Assembly (NCBI RefSeq): GCF_024055715.1
Contig: NZ_JAMXMV010000021.1
Coordinates: 1-64,000 of the forward strand
Source of the DNA: Actinoallomurus soli
GTDB taxonomy: Bacteria > Actinomycetota > Actinomycetes > Streptosporangiales > Streptosporangiaceae
Direction: 5' to 3'
Length of the DNA: 64,000 nt
The notes below the pieces were generated by a model. That model did not search any database. It was not told the origin of the DNA and saw only the letters and a program-made list of their open reading frames with translations. Below, piece by piece: positions 24,312 to 32,248 of the stretch. Every line of letters starts with the position of its first letter. The stretch's first letter is position 1. Position numbers and translations under genes: made by a program.

Positions 24312-25793
24312 TCAGCCGCAGACGTTCTTCAGCGAGACGGCACCGCCGTCGGCGCCCGCCGAGGCCGTAGGGGTGGTCACCGTCGCCGTGTGCTTCTTCT
24401 TCGGGATGGAGGCCGGCGTGCTCGATGGCCGCGGGTTCCCACCACCCGCGATCGCGTCGGCGGCCACACGGCGCATCACGGCCACGCTGGGCTGGTAGAC
24501 GTGGAATCCGGGGATCTTGTACGGGTTGTAGGCCATGTTCTCGATGTCGGCCCCGTGCTTCACCGTGCCGGACAGCTTCACCAATGCGGGCAGCAGCGCC
24601 GACGGGATGTTGGTGAAGATGGTGTTCTGCGCCGCTTTGGCGAGTTGTTCGAAATGGGTGACGACCGTCTGCGGATCGGCCTGGTCGGCGATGTCCTTCA
24701 GCAGACACTTCTGGCGGTCCATCCGGTGGAAGTCATCATCGGCGTGCCGGCTGCGCCCGTACCACAATGCCTTCTCGCCATCGAGCTTGTGCCAGCCGGG
24801 TTCGAGATAGCCGGACGGTGGGATTCCCCGCTCGGGTTCACCGCCGATCGGCAGCCGTTTCTCGATGTGCACCCGCACGCCGCCCATGGCGTCGACGATG
24901 TCCTTGAAGCCACTCAGGTTGACAAGGACGTAGTAGTCGATCCTCAGGCCCAGCAGATATCCGATCACGTCTTCGAGCAGATGCGGACCGCGCTGCCCCT
25001 TCTTGTAGCCGGGCTCGAGCTCGGGGTGCCGCTCCCCGATGATGTACAGCTCATTCAGCAGCCCTTGGTCGCCGGGGTCGCCCGTGTAGCCGTTCGGCCA
25101 CCGGGAACGCAGCCGGGGGGGCATCTGGAACTTCTGCAGACTCCTGGGCAGGCCGAAGAGCACCGTGTCGCCGGTCTTGGTATCGATGCTGGCGACCGTC
25201 ATGCTGTCGGTGCGGATCCCGGTGCGGTCCTTACCTCCATCACCGCCCAGCAGCAGCACGTTGAGCCGGGGCAGGTTCTTCCACGGGTTCGCGGCGTTCA
25301 CCGGCTGCCCGGAGTGGTCGTCTCCGGGGAAGATGTTGGACAGCGTGTTACGGAGCACGTAGACGCTGTTCGCCGCGTACACCAGAGGTGTGCAGACCAA
25401 CAGAGTCATCACCACGACCAAAGAGCCCGCCACCGCCCGCATCGCGGGCGGCAGGCCGACCGGCCGGACCACCTGGTAGGAGCGGACGACGACGCCTGCC
25501 CAGACCAGGGCGAGGACGAGGAGACCGATCGTGATGGCACCGAGCCACGTGTGCTGTACAGCGATCTGCCGAATTCTCTCCTGAAACGACAGCCCGGCCG
25601 TCACAGTGGCCGCCACCAGCGCCACGTACGACCCCATCAGGGCGAAGCCCGCCAGGCGGCGACCGGCCCGCAGATGCGCCAGGCCCCACACGAACGCCGA
25701 AGCCGATGTGAGGCCCAGCGCCCGCCACAATCCCGCCACCGGAACCGGTGAGCGGCCCGAGACCACGCGCCGGTCGACCTGACGCAGAGCCAT
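24312..25793 (-). CDS. LytR-CpsA-Psr (LCP) family protein, multi-spanning membrane form
   Basis: 493-residue LCP protein. About three hydrophobic segments lie in the first 145 residues (for example WLGAITIGLLVLALVWAG and AVAGSLVVVMTLLVCTPLVY), more than the single anchor of typical LCP proteins. The LCP domain follows (about 175-400): NVLLLGGDGGKDRTGIRTDS, TVLFGLPRSLQKFQ, GFKDIVDAMGGVRVHIEK, ALWYGRSRHADDDFHRMDRQ. The Asp and Arg residues in these motifs bind polyprenyl-pyrophosphate glycans, which LCP enzymes attach to peptidoglycan. The C-terminal tail is Thr/Pro/Lys-rich. ATG 25793 starts the conserved part; the open frame to 25934 is not conserved. Confidence 0.85.
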   Translation of the reverse strand: MALRQVDRRVVSGRSPVPVAGLWRALGLTSASAFVWGLAHLRAGRRLAGFALMGSYVALVAATVTAGLSFQERIRQIAVQHTWLGAITIGLLVLALVWAGVVVRSYQVVRPVGLPPAMRAVAGSLVVVMTLLVCTPLVYAANSVYVLRNTLSNIFPGDDHSGQPVNAANPWKNLPRLNVLLLGGDGGKDRTGIRTDSMTVASIDTKTGDTVLFGLPRSLQKFQMPPRLRSRWPNGYTGDPGDQGLLNELYIIGERHPELEPGYKKGQRGPHLLEDVIGYLLGLRIDYYVLVNLSGFKDIVDAMGGVRVHIEKRLPIGGEPERGIPPSGYLEPGWHKLDGEKALWYGRSRHADDDFHRMDRQKCLLKDIADQADPQTVVTHFEQLAKAAQNTIFTNIPSALLPALVKLSGTVKHGADIENMAYNPYKIPGFHVYQPSVAVMRRVAADAIAGGGNPRPSSTPASIPKKKHTATVTTPTASAGADGGAVSLKNVCG

Positions 25794-26073
25794 GCAGTCT
25801 CCCGATCTGCCGATCGCCGACACGAGGGTCGGGCGTTCTGAGCCCGAAGCCGAGCCCGAAGTCACTCCGTCATACGGGCTTGCGGCATTGATCGGATCCA
25901 TCGACCCCGATCCGACAGTTGCTGGGTTGTACAAATATCAGATGCGGACAAGCCACTCAACCGATTGCGGACGAATCAGCGACCACGCGCGGGATGCCAC
26001 CGATCCACCGATCTCGGCCGGTCCGCGAAGATGCCGACGCCGAGCCGGCCTTGGCCGCGGCCGGGTGGCGCGC

Positions 26074-26400
26074 TCAGGTCGCCTCGGTGTCGTACGGCGC
26101 GTGTCCCCCGCCGCGGAGACCCCCGTCGACGTCACGCCGCCCGGCCTCGCGCGACCCATCGAGGTCCTCGATCACGTGCTTCTGGATGAAGCGACGCGGG
26201 CTGAGGTCGGCGAGGTCCAGATCGGCGTATTCGGGGCCGAGTCCTTCCTTGAGGTCGTTGGTGGCGTCCGCGGCCAGGCGGCGGAGTTGACGGAGCGTCT
26301 GGCCTGTCTGGCGGGCGACCCGGGGCAACTGGTCGGGTCCAAAGATGATCAGTGCCAGGACCAGGAGCAGCGCGAACTTCTCGATTCCGATGTCGAACAT
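26074..26400 (-). CDS. tatB: Sec-independent protein translocase subunit TatB
   Basis: 108 residues. Short N-terminal transmembrane helix FALLLVLALIIFGPDQLPRV with the Phe-Gly-Pro hinge, then the amphipathic helix VARQTGQTLRQLRRLAADAT and the actinobacterial TatB signature DLADLSPRRFIQKHV. TatB binds twin-arginine substrates together with TatC. It lies 53 bp downstream of a tatA-like gene on the same strand, but no tatC is in this window, so the core complex must be encoded elsewhere. Confidence 0.82.
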   Translation of the reverse strand: MFDIGIEKFALLLVLALIIFGPDQLPRVARQTGQTLRQLRRLAADATNDLKEGLGPEYADLDLADLSPRRFIQKHVIEDLDGSREAGRRDVDGGLRGGGHAPYDTEAT

Positions 26401-26453
26401 CGCCTCTCCCCCTCACCCGGCCGTCGCGGACGCGAACCCGCCCGGCGCCAGGG

Positions 26454-26750
26454 TCACCGACCGTCCTCGCCCGACCGGGCGGACGCGGTCTCGGCCGACG
26501 CGCCGACCACGCCTATCCCCAGGGGCGAGTGCCCGGCCGGGACCGTGGTGACGTCGACGGACCGCTGAGGCGCGGCGGCCATGTCCGGGGGCGAGGTCTC
26601 CTCGCCGGCACGCAGGCCGCCGACCTCGGATTTGAAGATCCTCAGCGAGCGTCCGAGCGAACGGGCCGCGTCCGGGAGTCTCTTGGATCCAAAGAGCACG
26701 AGCGCGACCGCTGCGACAATCAGCCAATGCCACGCGGACAACTCCCCCAT
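26454..26750 (-). CDS. tatA: TatA-type twin-arginine translocase subunit
   Basis: 98 residues. N-terminal membrane helix [20 protein letters not shown] with the FG hinge, amphipathic helix [18 protein letters not shown], then a Pro/Ser/Gly-rich disordered tail. TatA oligomers form the protein-conducting part of the Tat system. ATG 26750 has GGAGG directly upstream; the open frame to 26777 is not needed. It heads the two-gene tatA-tatB unit, with an AT-rich promoter region upstream. Confidence 0.82.
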   Translation of the reverse strand: MGELSAWHWLIVAAVALVLFGSKRLPDAARSLGRSLRIFKSEVGGLRAGEETSPPDMAAAPQRSVDVTTVPAGHSPLGIGVVGASAETASARSGEDGR

Positions 26751-26833
26751 CGTCGCCTCCTTTGACGCACCTACCACCAGGTCGAGTACTGCGTGCTACG
26801 GCGGGCTCCGCCGAAGCACCACCATACTTGCAG

Positions 26834-26845
26834 ACTTGCACAAGT
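26834..26845. promoter_or_regulatory. Dyad near the tatA promoter
   Basis: ACTTG-ca-CAAGT palindrome preceded by a direct copy of ACTTGCA. It lies about 85 bp upstream of tatA in an AT-rich island, a candidate operator. On the plus strand, TTGCAG (26828-26833) and TATAAC (26852-26857), 18 bp apart, also look like promoter boxes. Confidence 0.35.
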
Positions 26846-26940
26846 GATAGGTATAACAAATGCGTAGGGCAAGGCATCGCCGTAAGCCTTGATGAAGCGG
26901 TGCCAGGGAACGCCGTCGGGGCCCTGATGGCAGGGAACGA

Positions 26941-26960
26941 AGACGGCGTCAACGCCGTCT
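26941..26960. terminator. Small perfect hairpin in the tatA-channel intergenic region
   Basis: Arms AGACGGCG / CGCCGTCT (8 bp) with loop TCAA. It could end a short plus-strand transcript that starts near 26864. No T-run is present. Confidence 0.3.
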
Positions 26961-27232
26961 CACGGCCGGAACACCGCAGAAGAGGGCGGGTGTTCGTGTC
27001 CTCGGGCACTCACCTGTGTGATCCGTACGATCGCGATGACGGGCCACAGCCGTCCCCGGCATGGCGATCCGCCATGGCCGGACAACGGAACCGGTGGGCG
27101 GCCGTCACCTTCTGGGCGTTCAACACCGTTCTCGTCGTGTCCGACGTTCTCGATAGGACGTGGACCGCAGCGCGTCTGTGATCGTCCCTCATGGTCTGCG
27201 GCGCCCCGCGCAGATCGGGCCGTGCGGCGGCC

Positions 27233-29107
27233 TCACTCTTCGGCCAGGACGATGACGCGGTCGTCGGCGGACAGCGTGAGCGGGGCGGCCTTGTCGGGGT
27301 TGAGCACCACGCCGTAGCCGGGCGGCCGGTGGAACCCGTCACGCCGCCGGTATCCCAGCGCCGTCTGCCCGCGCCTGCGCGCGGCTTCGACGACGGTGGC
27401 GAAGTTGGCGGACGCGCCGGGCAGCAGGTAGTCGCCGGCCGGCTTGAGGTAGATCTCCGACCCGGTCGGATCCAGGAGGTTGGCGAACACCTCCCGCAGG
27501 TGGTGGTTCTCGGTGAGCTGGGTGAGCAGCAGGCTGATGAGCCGGGCGCTGACGACGAAGTCGTCGGCCTTGGTGACCTGGGCGACCTCGCGGTTGCCCT
27601 CGTCGTTGATCTCGCTGACGATCGAGTACGGGTCGCCGATGCGCTCTTCCATGTCCCGCAGGTGCAGCAGGGTGACCAGCGTGCGCGCGTCGGCGTGCTG
27701 TGGCTCGCAGGTGTCGTCGGACAGCACGATGACGTGCTGGTAGGAGCCCACGTCCAGGGTCTCCAGCGCGGCCCGGTCGGTCGGGTCGCACCGGGTGAAG
27801 CCCATCGTGAGGTTCTGGAGGGCGACCGGTTGCTCACGGGGGTCGTCCTGGGGAGCCGCGATGTCGAGGACCGATCCCGGCTGCGCGAACGCGTCCAGCA
27901 GGCTGATGATCTTCGGTGCGCGGTGGTTCCAGCCGACCAGCAGCGTCCGGGCGGGCTTCGCGGGCTGGGGCTCCGTGGTGCTGAGCGCTTCGGCGACGAC
28001 CGGCGGCGGATCGTCGGTGAGCCGGATCAGCAGGTCGTCCTCCGCCAGCACGATGATCTCGTCGTCGGCCTGGATGACGGTGTCCATGGGCGGGTTCACC
28101 AGGACGGCCCCGTCCGCCCGCCGGAGCCCGGTCGGGATGCCGAGTTCGTACGCGTCGAGCGCGTCGCCGTACGTCCTGCCCGCCAGAGACGGCTCGGAGC
28201 GCAGATAGAACTCGTTGCCGGAGAAGTCCAGCAGGTCGGTGCAGACGGTCGACAGTCCCGACTGGCGGTGTGACTGCACGACGAGCCGGACGCCGATGTC
28301 ATCGGCGTCGACGACGTGCGCGGCCGGGCCGCCCGCGAGCCGCGCCGCGGGCAGATTGGCCGAATCGGTCACGGCGGCCACGACCGGCGGCCGGTGCGCT
28401 CCCCACTCCCGCGCTCCGAGCGAGAGCAGCACCTTGATCACGTGGATGTCGGGATCGTCGGCGAGCGGCGCGAGCACCATGATGGACCGGGCGGTTCCGG
28501 GGCTGACCAGTTCCAGGTCGGCGGGTTTGAGGGGATCGCCCCGGCGACAGACCACCCGGGTCTTGCCGGTGTCGCCGAGGCGGTGGCGGATCGCCTCGTC
28601 CATGTCGACCTTGTCCTGGTCGGCGAGGATCGCCACGCAGGAGCGGCGCTCGCTCTGGTTCGCCTTGACCAGCTCGGACACCACCGTGAAGACCTGGTCC
28701 GACCAGCCCAGCAGCACGATGTGGTTCCGCTCGATGATCTTCGAGTGGCCTTTCCGCAGGTCCGCGATCTTCGTTTCCAGGCCGGTGGTCAGGACACCGA
28801 TCAGGGCGCTCACGATGAAGATGCCGCCGACCGTGACGGCGAGCATCAGCCCCAGGAACATCGGGGTGCCGGTGTCCCCGGCCACGGTGCCGGGGTCGAT
28901 GGCGCGCATCAGGGTCCGCCAGAGCATCCCCGGCCAGTGCCCGTTGTGCTCGGCGTCGGCCGGCGCGAGCGCCACCGTCAGGGAGGCGAACACGACGATC
29001 AAGATCGCCGAGGCCAGGCCGAGCCACCCGATCAGCGCCGGCGTGCCCCTCGACATCGTGTTGTCGAAGGCGTACCGCGCCCGGCCCCGCCACCGCGCCT
29101 GAGCCAC
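27233..29107 (-). CDS. CASTOR/POLLUX-like ion channel with RCK/TrkA-N domains
   Basis: 624-residue membrane protein. Transmembrane segments LIGWLGLASAILIVVFASLT (about 26-45) and FLGLMLAVTVGGIFIVSALI (about 84-103) flank a pore-like loop. Long cytosolic Rossmann-type RCK regions follow (HIVLLGWSDQVFTVVSEL; TLLVGWNHRAPKIISLLDAF; repeated DDEIIVLAEDD and DDRVIVLAEE ends). This matches bacterial relatives of the plant nuclear channels CASTOR/POLLUX, thought to conduct K+ or Ca2+. GTG 29107 is chosen since AGGGGGA lies 6-7 nt upstream and homology begins there; the longer frame to 29401 is not conserved. Confidence 0.82.
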   Translation of the reverse strand: MAQARWRGRARYAFDNTMSRGTPALIGWLGLASAILIVVFASLTVALAPADAEHNGHWPGMLWRTLMRAIDPGTVAGDTGTPMFLGLMLAVTVGGIFIVSALIGVLTTGLETKIADLRKGHSKIIERNHIVLLGWSDQVFTVVSELVKANQSERRSCVAILADQDKVDMDEAIRHRLGDTGKTRVVCRRGDPLKPADLELVSPGTARSIMVLAPLADDPDIHVIKVLLSLGAREWGAHRPPVVAAVTDSANLPAARLAGGPAAHVVDADDIGVRLVVQSHRQSGLSTVCTDLLDFSGNEFYLRSEPSLAGRTYGDALDAYELGIPTGLRRADGAVLVNPPMDTVIQADDEIIVLAEDDLLIRLTDDPPPVVAEALSTTEPQPAKPARTLLVGWNHRAPKIISLLDAFAQPGSVLDIAAPQDDPREQPVALQNLTMGFTRCDPTDRAALETLDVGSYQHVIVLSDDTCEPQHADARTLVTLLHLRDMEERIGDPYSIVSEINDEGNREVAQVTKADDFVVSARLISLLLTQLTENHHLREVFANLLDPTGSEIYLKPAGDYLLPGASANFATVVEAARRRGQTALGYRRRDGFHRPPGYGVVLNPDKAAPLTLSADDRVIVLAEE

Positions 29108-29327
29108 CCGTGTCCCCCTGTCCGGCCGTACATCCCGTCTCGCGCCGCACGAAGTTATCAGCCCCGGCGGGCGAGGCTCGGCCGAGCGCCGATACGCGTG
29201 CGACGGTGGTCCCCCGCAACCGGCGTCGCGCGGGGTACGCCGGTTCCCTGAACGGAAGCACCGATCGGTGGTGACGCCACCACCGCCCGCTACGTCAGGG
29301 CCCTGCCGGCCACGCGGGAGCGGCTGG

Positions 29328-29457
29328 TTCATCACGGAGCCCCTCGAACGGGCGGGGATTCCCGTGTTCGAGCTTCGCGCCGACAACGTCGACCAGCGCA
29401 CGTACGATCTGACCGCCGTCCGGGCCGCGATCGACGACTGGCTCCCGATCGGTAGGT
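29328..29457 (+). pseudogene. Possible C-terminal relic of a 2-hydroxyacyl-CoA dehydratase-like protein
   Basis: A short frame reads ITEPLERAGIPVFELRADNV then DQRTYDLTAVRAAIDDWL. The pattern 'gly-ile-pro-val-leu-glu ... asp-asn-val-asp ... tyr-asp ... ile-asp-xx-leu' resembles the C-terminal end of BcrC/HgdB-type subunits. No upstream part of such a gene is present. The assignment is weak. Confidence 0.3.
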
Positions 29458-29535
29458 CAAAACCCGGAAACGGCCTGCGGGCAGCGGAGTCCGTGACCGC
29501 TCATCCGGCATCGGCACAAAGATGTGACCCACTGG

Positions 29536-29551
29536 GTAGTCGTGCGACTAC
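29536..29551. promoter_or_regulatory. Perfect palindrome upstream of gadB
   Basis: GTAGTCG-tg-CGACTAC, 7-bp perfect arms, centred 83 bp upstream of the gadB start. It probably is a regulator site for gadB; no cognate regulator is adjacent. Confidence 0.5.
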
Positions 29552-29626
29552 TTTGAGTATTCCATGCTGGTGGCGCGCCAGGCAGGCGCCATGGACATGC
29601 CACGAACACGCCAGGGAGACGTCGAC

Positions 29627-31030
29627 ATGGTCAAGCAGGTGCATCGCGAGCGTCGGAACGTGGAGCTGGCCGTGGCGCCGCTGTACAGCGGGCTGGTGCC
29701 GACCGGCGGAATCCCTCGCTACCGGCTGGCACCCGGTCCGATGGCGCCGGACTCGGCCGCCGCGCTGGTCCGGGACGAGATCATGCTGGACTCCAACGCC
29801 CGCCTCAACCTCGCCACCTACTGCACCACCTGGATGGAACCCCAGGCCAAGGGATTGATCGCCGATTCTCTGGACCGCAACCTGGTGGACCACGACCAGT
29901 ACGGCCAGACGGCGGAGCTGGAGACACGGTGCGTGAACATCCTGGCCAACCTCTGGAACGACCCGGGCACCAACGGTGTCGGGTGTTCGACCGGCGGCTC
30001 CAGCGAGGCGACGATGCTGGCCGGGCTGGCGATGAAGTTCAACTGGCGCGCGCGGCGACGAGCGCGGGGTCTGCCGGCCGACAGGCCCAACCTGGTGATG
30101 CCCAGCGTGGTGCACACCTGTTGGCCGAAATTCTGCCGCTACTGGGATGTCGAGCCGCGCTACGTGCCGATCCGGGAGCCGGGCTTCACCGTCGACCCGG
30201 CCGAGGTGGCGAGCCTCTGCGACGAGAACACCATCGGCGCGGTGGCCATTCTCGGGTCCAGCGCGCTGGGGATCTACGACCCGGTGGCCGAGATGGCGTC
30301 CGCGTTGGATCGGCTCCAGGCCGAACGGGGAGTGGACGTGCCGCTGCACGTCGACGCCGCGGTGGGCGGTTTCATCGCTCCGTTCCTCGAGCCCGACCTG
30401 GTGTGGGACTTCCGCGTGCCTCGGGTGCTGTCCATCAACACCTCGGGCCACAAATTCGGACTGGTCTACCCGGGCATCGGGTGGATCATCTGGCGCGACA
30501 AGAAGGCGCTGCCGAAGGAGCTGATCTTCGACTGCGAGCTGCTCGGCGGCAGCGTGCCCACCTTCACGCTCAACTTCTCCCGGTCAGGCGCGCCGGTGGT
30601 GGCGCAGTACTACACCTTCCTGCGCCTCGGGTTCGAGGGCTATCGCGCGGTGCAGCAAGCCTGCCGTGATGTGGCGTCCTATCTGGCCGACCAGATCGCG
30701 AAGATCCCCGCGCTGGAGGTCATCTCCGATGGCACCCATCTGCCGGTCGTGGCCTTGCGGATGCGCCCCGAGACCACCACGACCGTCTTCGACCTCCACG
30801 ACCGGATGCGTAAACACGGGTGGCAGATACCCGCCTACCACCTGCCCGACGCCCTCGGCGACACGGCCGTGATGCGCATGGTGATCCGCAACGGCTTCAG
30901 CCGCGACACCGCGGACATCCTGCTGAACGCGCTGCGCGCCGAGCTGGCCGAGCCGTCGCCCGCGCCCACGGCGCAGGCCGACACGCCCGCCGTGCCGGCA
31001 CCGCGACGACGTGGTCCCGTGTACCACTGA
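29627..31030 (+). CDS. gadB: Glutamate decarboxylase
   Basis: 467-residue PLP enzyme converting L-glutamate to GABA and CO2 with uptake of a proton. The Schiff-base lysine is in NTSGHKFGLVYPG and falls on residue 276, the same number as in E. coli GadB (466 residues), which supports ATG 29627; AGGGAG lies 8 nt upstream. Other motifs are CTTWMEPQAKGLI, GCSTGGSSEATMLAGLAMKF and VDAAVGGFIAPFLEPDL. The C-terminal tail ends PVYH. No GABA antiporter gene is adjacent. A palindrome upstream suggests regulation. A role in acid or osmotic tolerance, or in GABA-shunt metabolism, is inferred. Confidence 0.92.
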   Translation: MVKQVHRERRNVELAVAPLYSGLVPTGGIPRYRLAPGPMAPDSAAALVRDEIMLDSNARLNLATYCTTWMEPQAKGLIADSLDRNLVDHDQYGQTAELETRCVNILANLWNDPGTNGVGCSTGGSSEATMLAGLAMKFNWRARRRARGLPADRPNLVMPSVVHTCWPKFCRYWDVEPRYVPIREPGFTVDPAEVASLCDENTIGAVAILGSSALGIYDPVAEMASALDRLQAERGVDVPLHVDAAVGGFIAPFLEPDLVWDFRVPRVLSINTSGHKFGLVYPGIGWIIWRDKKALPKELIFDCELLGGSVPTFTLNFSRSGAPVVAQYYTFLRLGFEGYRAVQQACRDVASYLADQIAKIPALEVISDGTHLPVVALRMRPETTTTVFDLHDRMRKHGWQIPAYHLPDALGDTAVMRMVIRNGFSRDTADILLNALRAELAEPSPAPTAQADTPAVPAPRRRGPVYH

Positions 31031-31102
31031 GCGGAGGCCCGTGGAAGACGACCTCGGCCTCGACGAGACCGAACAGGCGGCGCTGCGCGCGGGCGGCGTC
31101 CT

Positions 31103-31133
31103 GGAGGGATGCCGCCGCCGACGGCGTCCCTCC
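31103..31133. terminator. Hairpin downstream of gadB
   Basis: 12-bp stem with one G-T wobble (31103-31114 with 31122-31133) and a 7-nt loop, about 70 bp after the gadB stop. A second 9-bp hairpin (31187-31195 with 31204-31212) follows before the next gene. Confidence 0.5.
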
Positions 31134-31269
31134 GGGGCCGGGTCGGGCCACCTGACGCGCCGATTCCGCCGAGGCCCGCCGACCCCGGAGTCGCGTGCCG
31201 CGCCGCGACTCCTACGCTCATCTCCCGGGGCCGCAGACCGCCCTCGTTCGCCTTGGCAGAGGAGCACGC

Positions 31270-32220
31270 GTGAGTGAGGTTCGGGTCGCCGTTCTGGACG
31301 ACTATCAGCGGGTGGCCGCCTCGATGGCGGACTGGGAGGGACTGCCGGGCGTCTCGACGCGGTTCTTCGCGGAGCACATCGCCGACCCCGACGCCCTCGT
31401 GGCCGCGCTGGAACCGTTCGAGGTGATCGTGGCGATGCGCGAGCGCACGCCGCTCCCGCGCGACGTGCTCGCGCGGCTGCCACGGCTGCGGCTGCTGGTC
31501 ACGACGGGGATGCGCAATGCCTCGATCGACCTGGACGCGGCGCGGGAACTCGGTGTCGTCGTCTCCGGTACCCGCGGCAGCGCCGGAAGCACGGCCGAGC
31601 TCACCTGGGCTCTGATCCTCGGTCTCGTACGGACCGTCGCGGCCGACGATGCCCGGATCCGGGCGGGACGCTGGCAGGAGGCCGTCGGCCTCGACCTGGA
31701 CGGTCGTACGCTCGGCGTCGTGGGGCTCGGCCGGCTGGGCGCGCGGGTGGCCCGCGTCGGCCTGGCCTTCGGCATGAACGTCATCGCATGGAGCCCGAAC
31801 CTGACGGCGGAGCGGGCCGCCGAGCACCAGGTGACCCTGGCGGACAGGCGCGAGCTGTTCGCCTCGGCGGACATCGTGTCGCTGCACATGGCGCTGAGCG
31901 ACCGTACCCGAGGCCTCGTCGGGGACGCCGATCTGCGGGCGATGAAGCCCAGCGCGTTCTTCGTCAACACCTCACGCGCCGGGCTGGTGGACCAGGACGC
32001 TCTCCGCAGAGCGCTGGAAGAAGGCCGGATCGCCGGCGCCGGGCTCGACGTGTTCGACGTCGAGCCGCTACCGGAAGATCACTGGCTGCGCTCCTCACCG
32101 CGCACGCTCCTGTCACCGCACATGGGGTACGTCACCGAACACAGCTACCGGGTCTTCTACTCGGATGCGGTGGAGGACATCGCCGCCTTCCTGAAGGGTG
32201 CGCCGGTCCGCACGCTGTAG
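31270..32220 (+). CDS. D-2-hydroxyacid dehydrogenase
   Basis: 316-residue NAD-dependent dehydrogenase of the D-isomer-specific family. The Rossmann motif GVVGLGRLGARVARVGLAFG is near residue 152. The catalytic Arg is in FFVNTSRAGLVDQDALRRAL, the Glu in GLDVFDVEPLPEDH and the His in LLSPHMGYVTEHSY. GTG 31270 has GAGGA upstream. It reduces 2-oxoacids to D-2-hydroxyacids or the reverse; the substrate cannot be told. It faces the PucR gene tail to tail, so it is probably not part of that operon, though it also acts on D-configured compounds. Confidence 0.85.
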   Translation: MSEVRVAVLDDYQRVAASMADWEGLPGVSTRFFAEHIADPDALVAALEPFEVIVAMRERTPLPRDVLARLPRLRLLVTTGMRNASIDLDAARELGVVVSGTRGSAGSTAELTWALILGLVRTVAADDARIRAGRWQEAVGLDLDGRTLGVVGLGRLGARVARVGLAFGMNVIAWSPNLTAERAAEHQVTLADRRELFASADIVSLHMALSDRTRGLVGDADLRAMKPSAFFVNTSRAGLVDQDALRRALEEGRIAGAGLDVFDVEPLPEDHWLRSSPRTLLSPHMGYVTEHSYRVFYSDAVEDIAAFLKGAPVRTL

Positions 32221-32248
32221 CCGGCCTCCCGGCCGGACACCACTGCCG

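Larger units (their letters stand above)
26751..27232. other. Intergenic region with dyads, no protein gene
   Basis: 482 bp between tatA and the channel gene. The part at 26820-26860 is clearly AT-richer and carries a dyad (26834-26845) and promoter-like boxes. A hairpin follows at 26941-26960. The rest holds only short shadow ORFs. Confidence 0.4.
29108..29626. other. Intergenic region upstream of gadB
   Basis: 519 bp between the divergent channel and gadB genes. It holds a probable gene relic (29328-29457), a perfect palindrome (29536-29551) and the gadB ribosome site AGGGAG (29613-29618). Nothing else was recognised. Confidence 0.4.
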
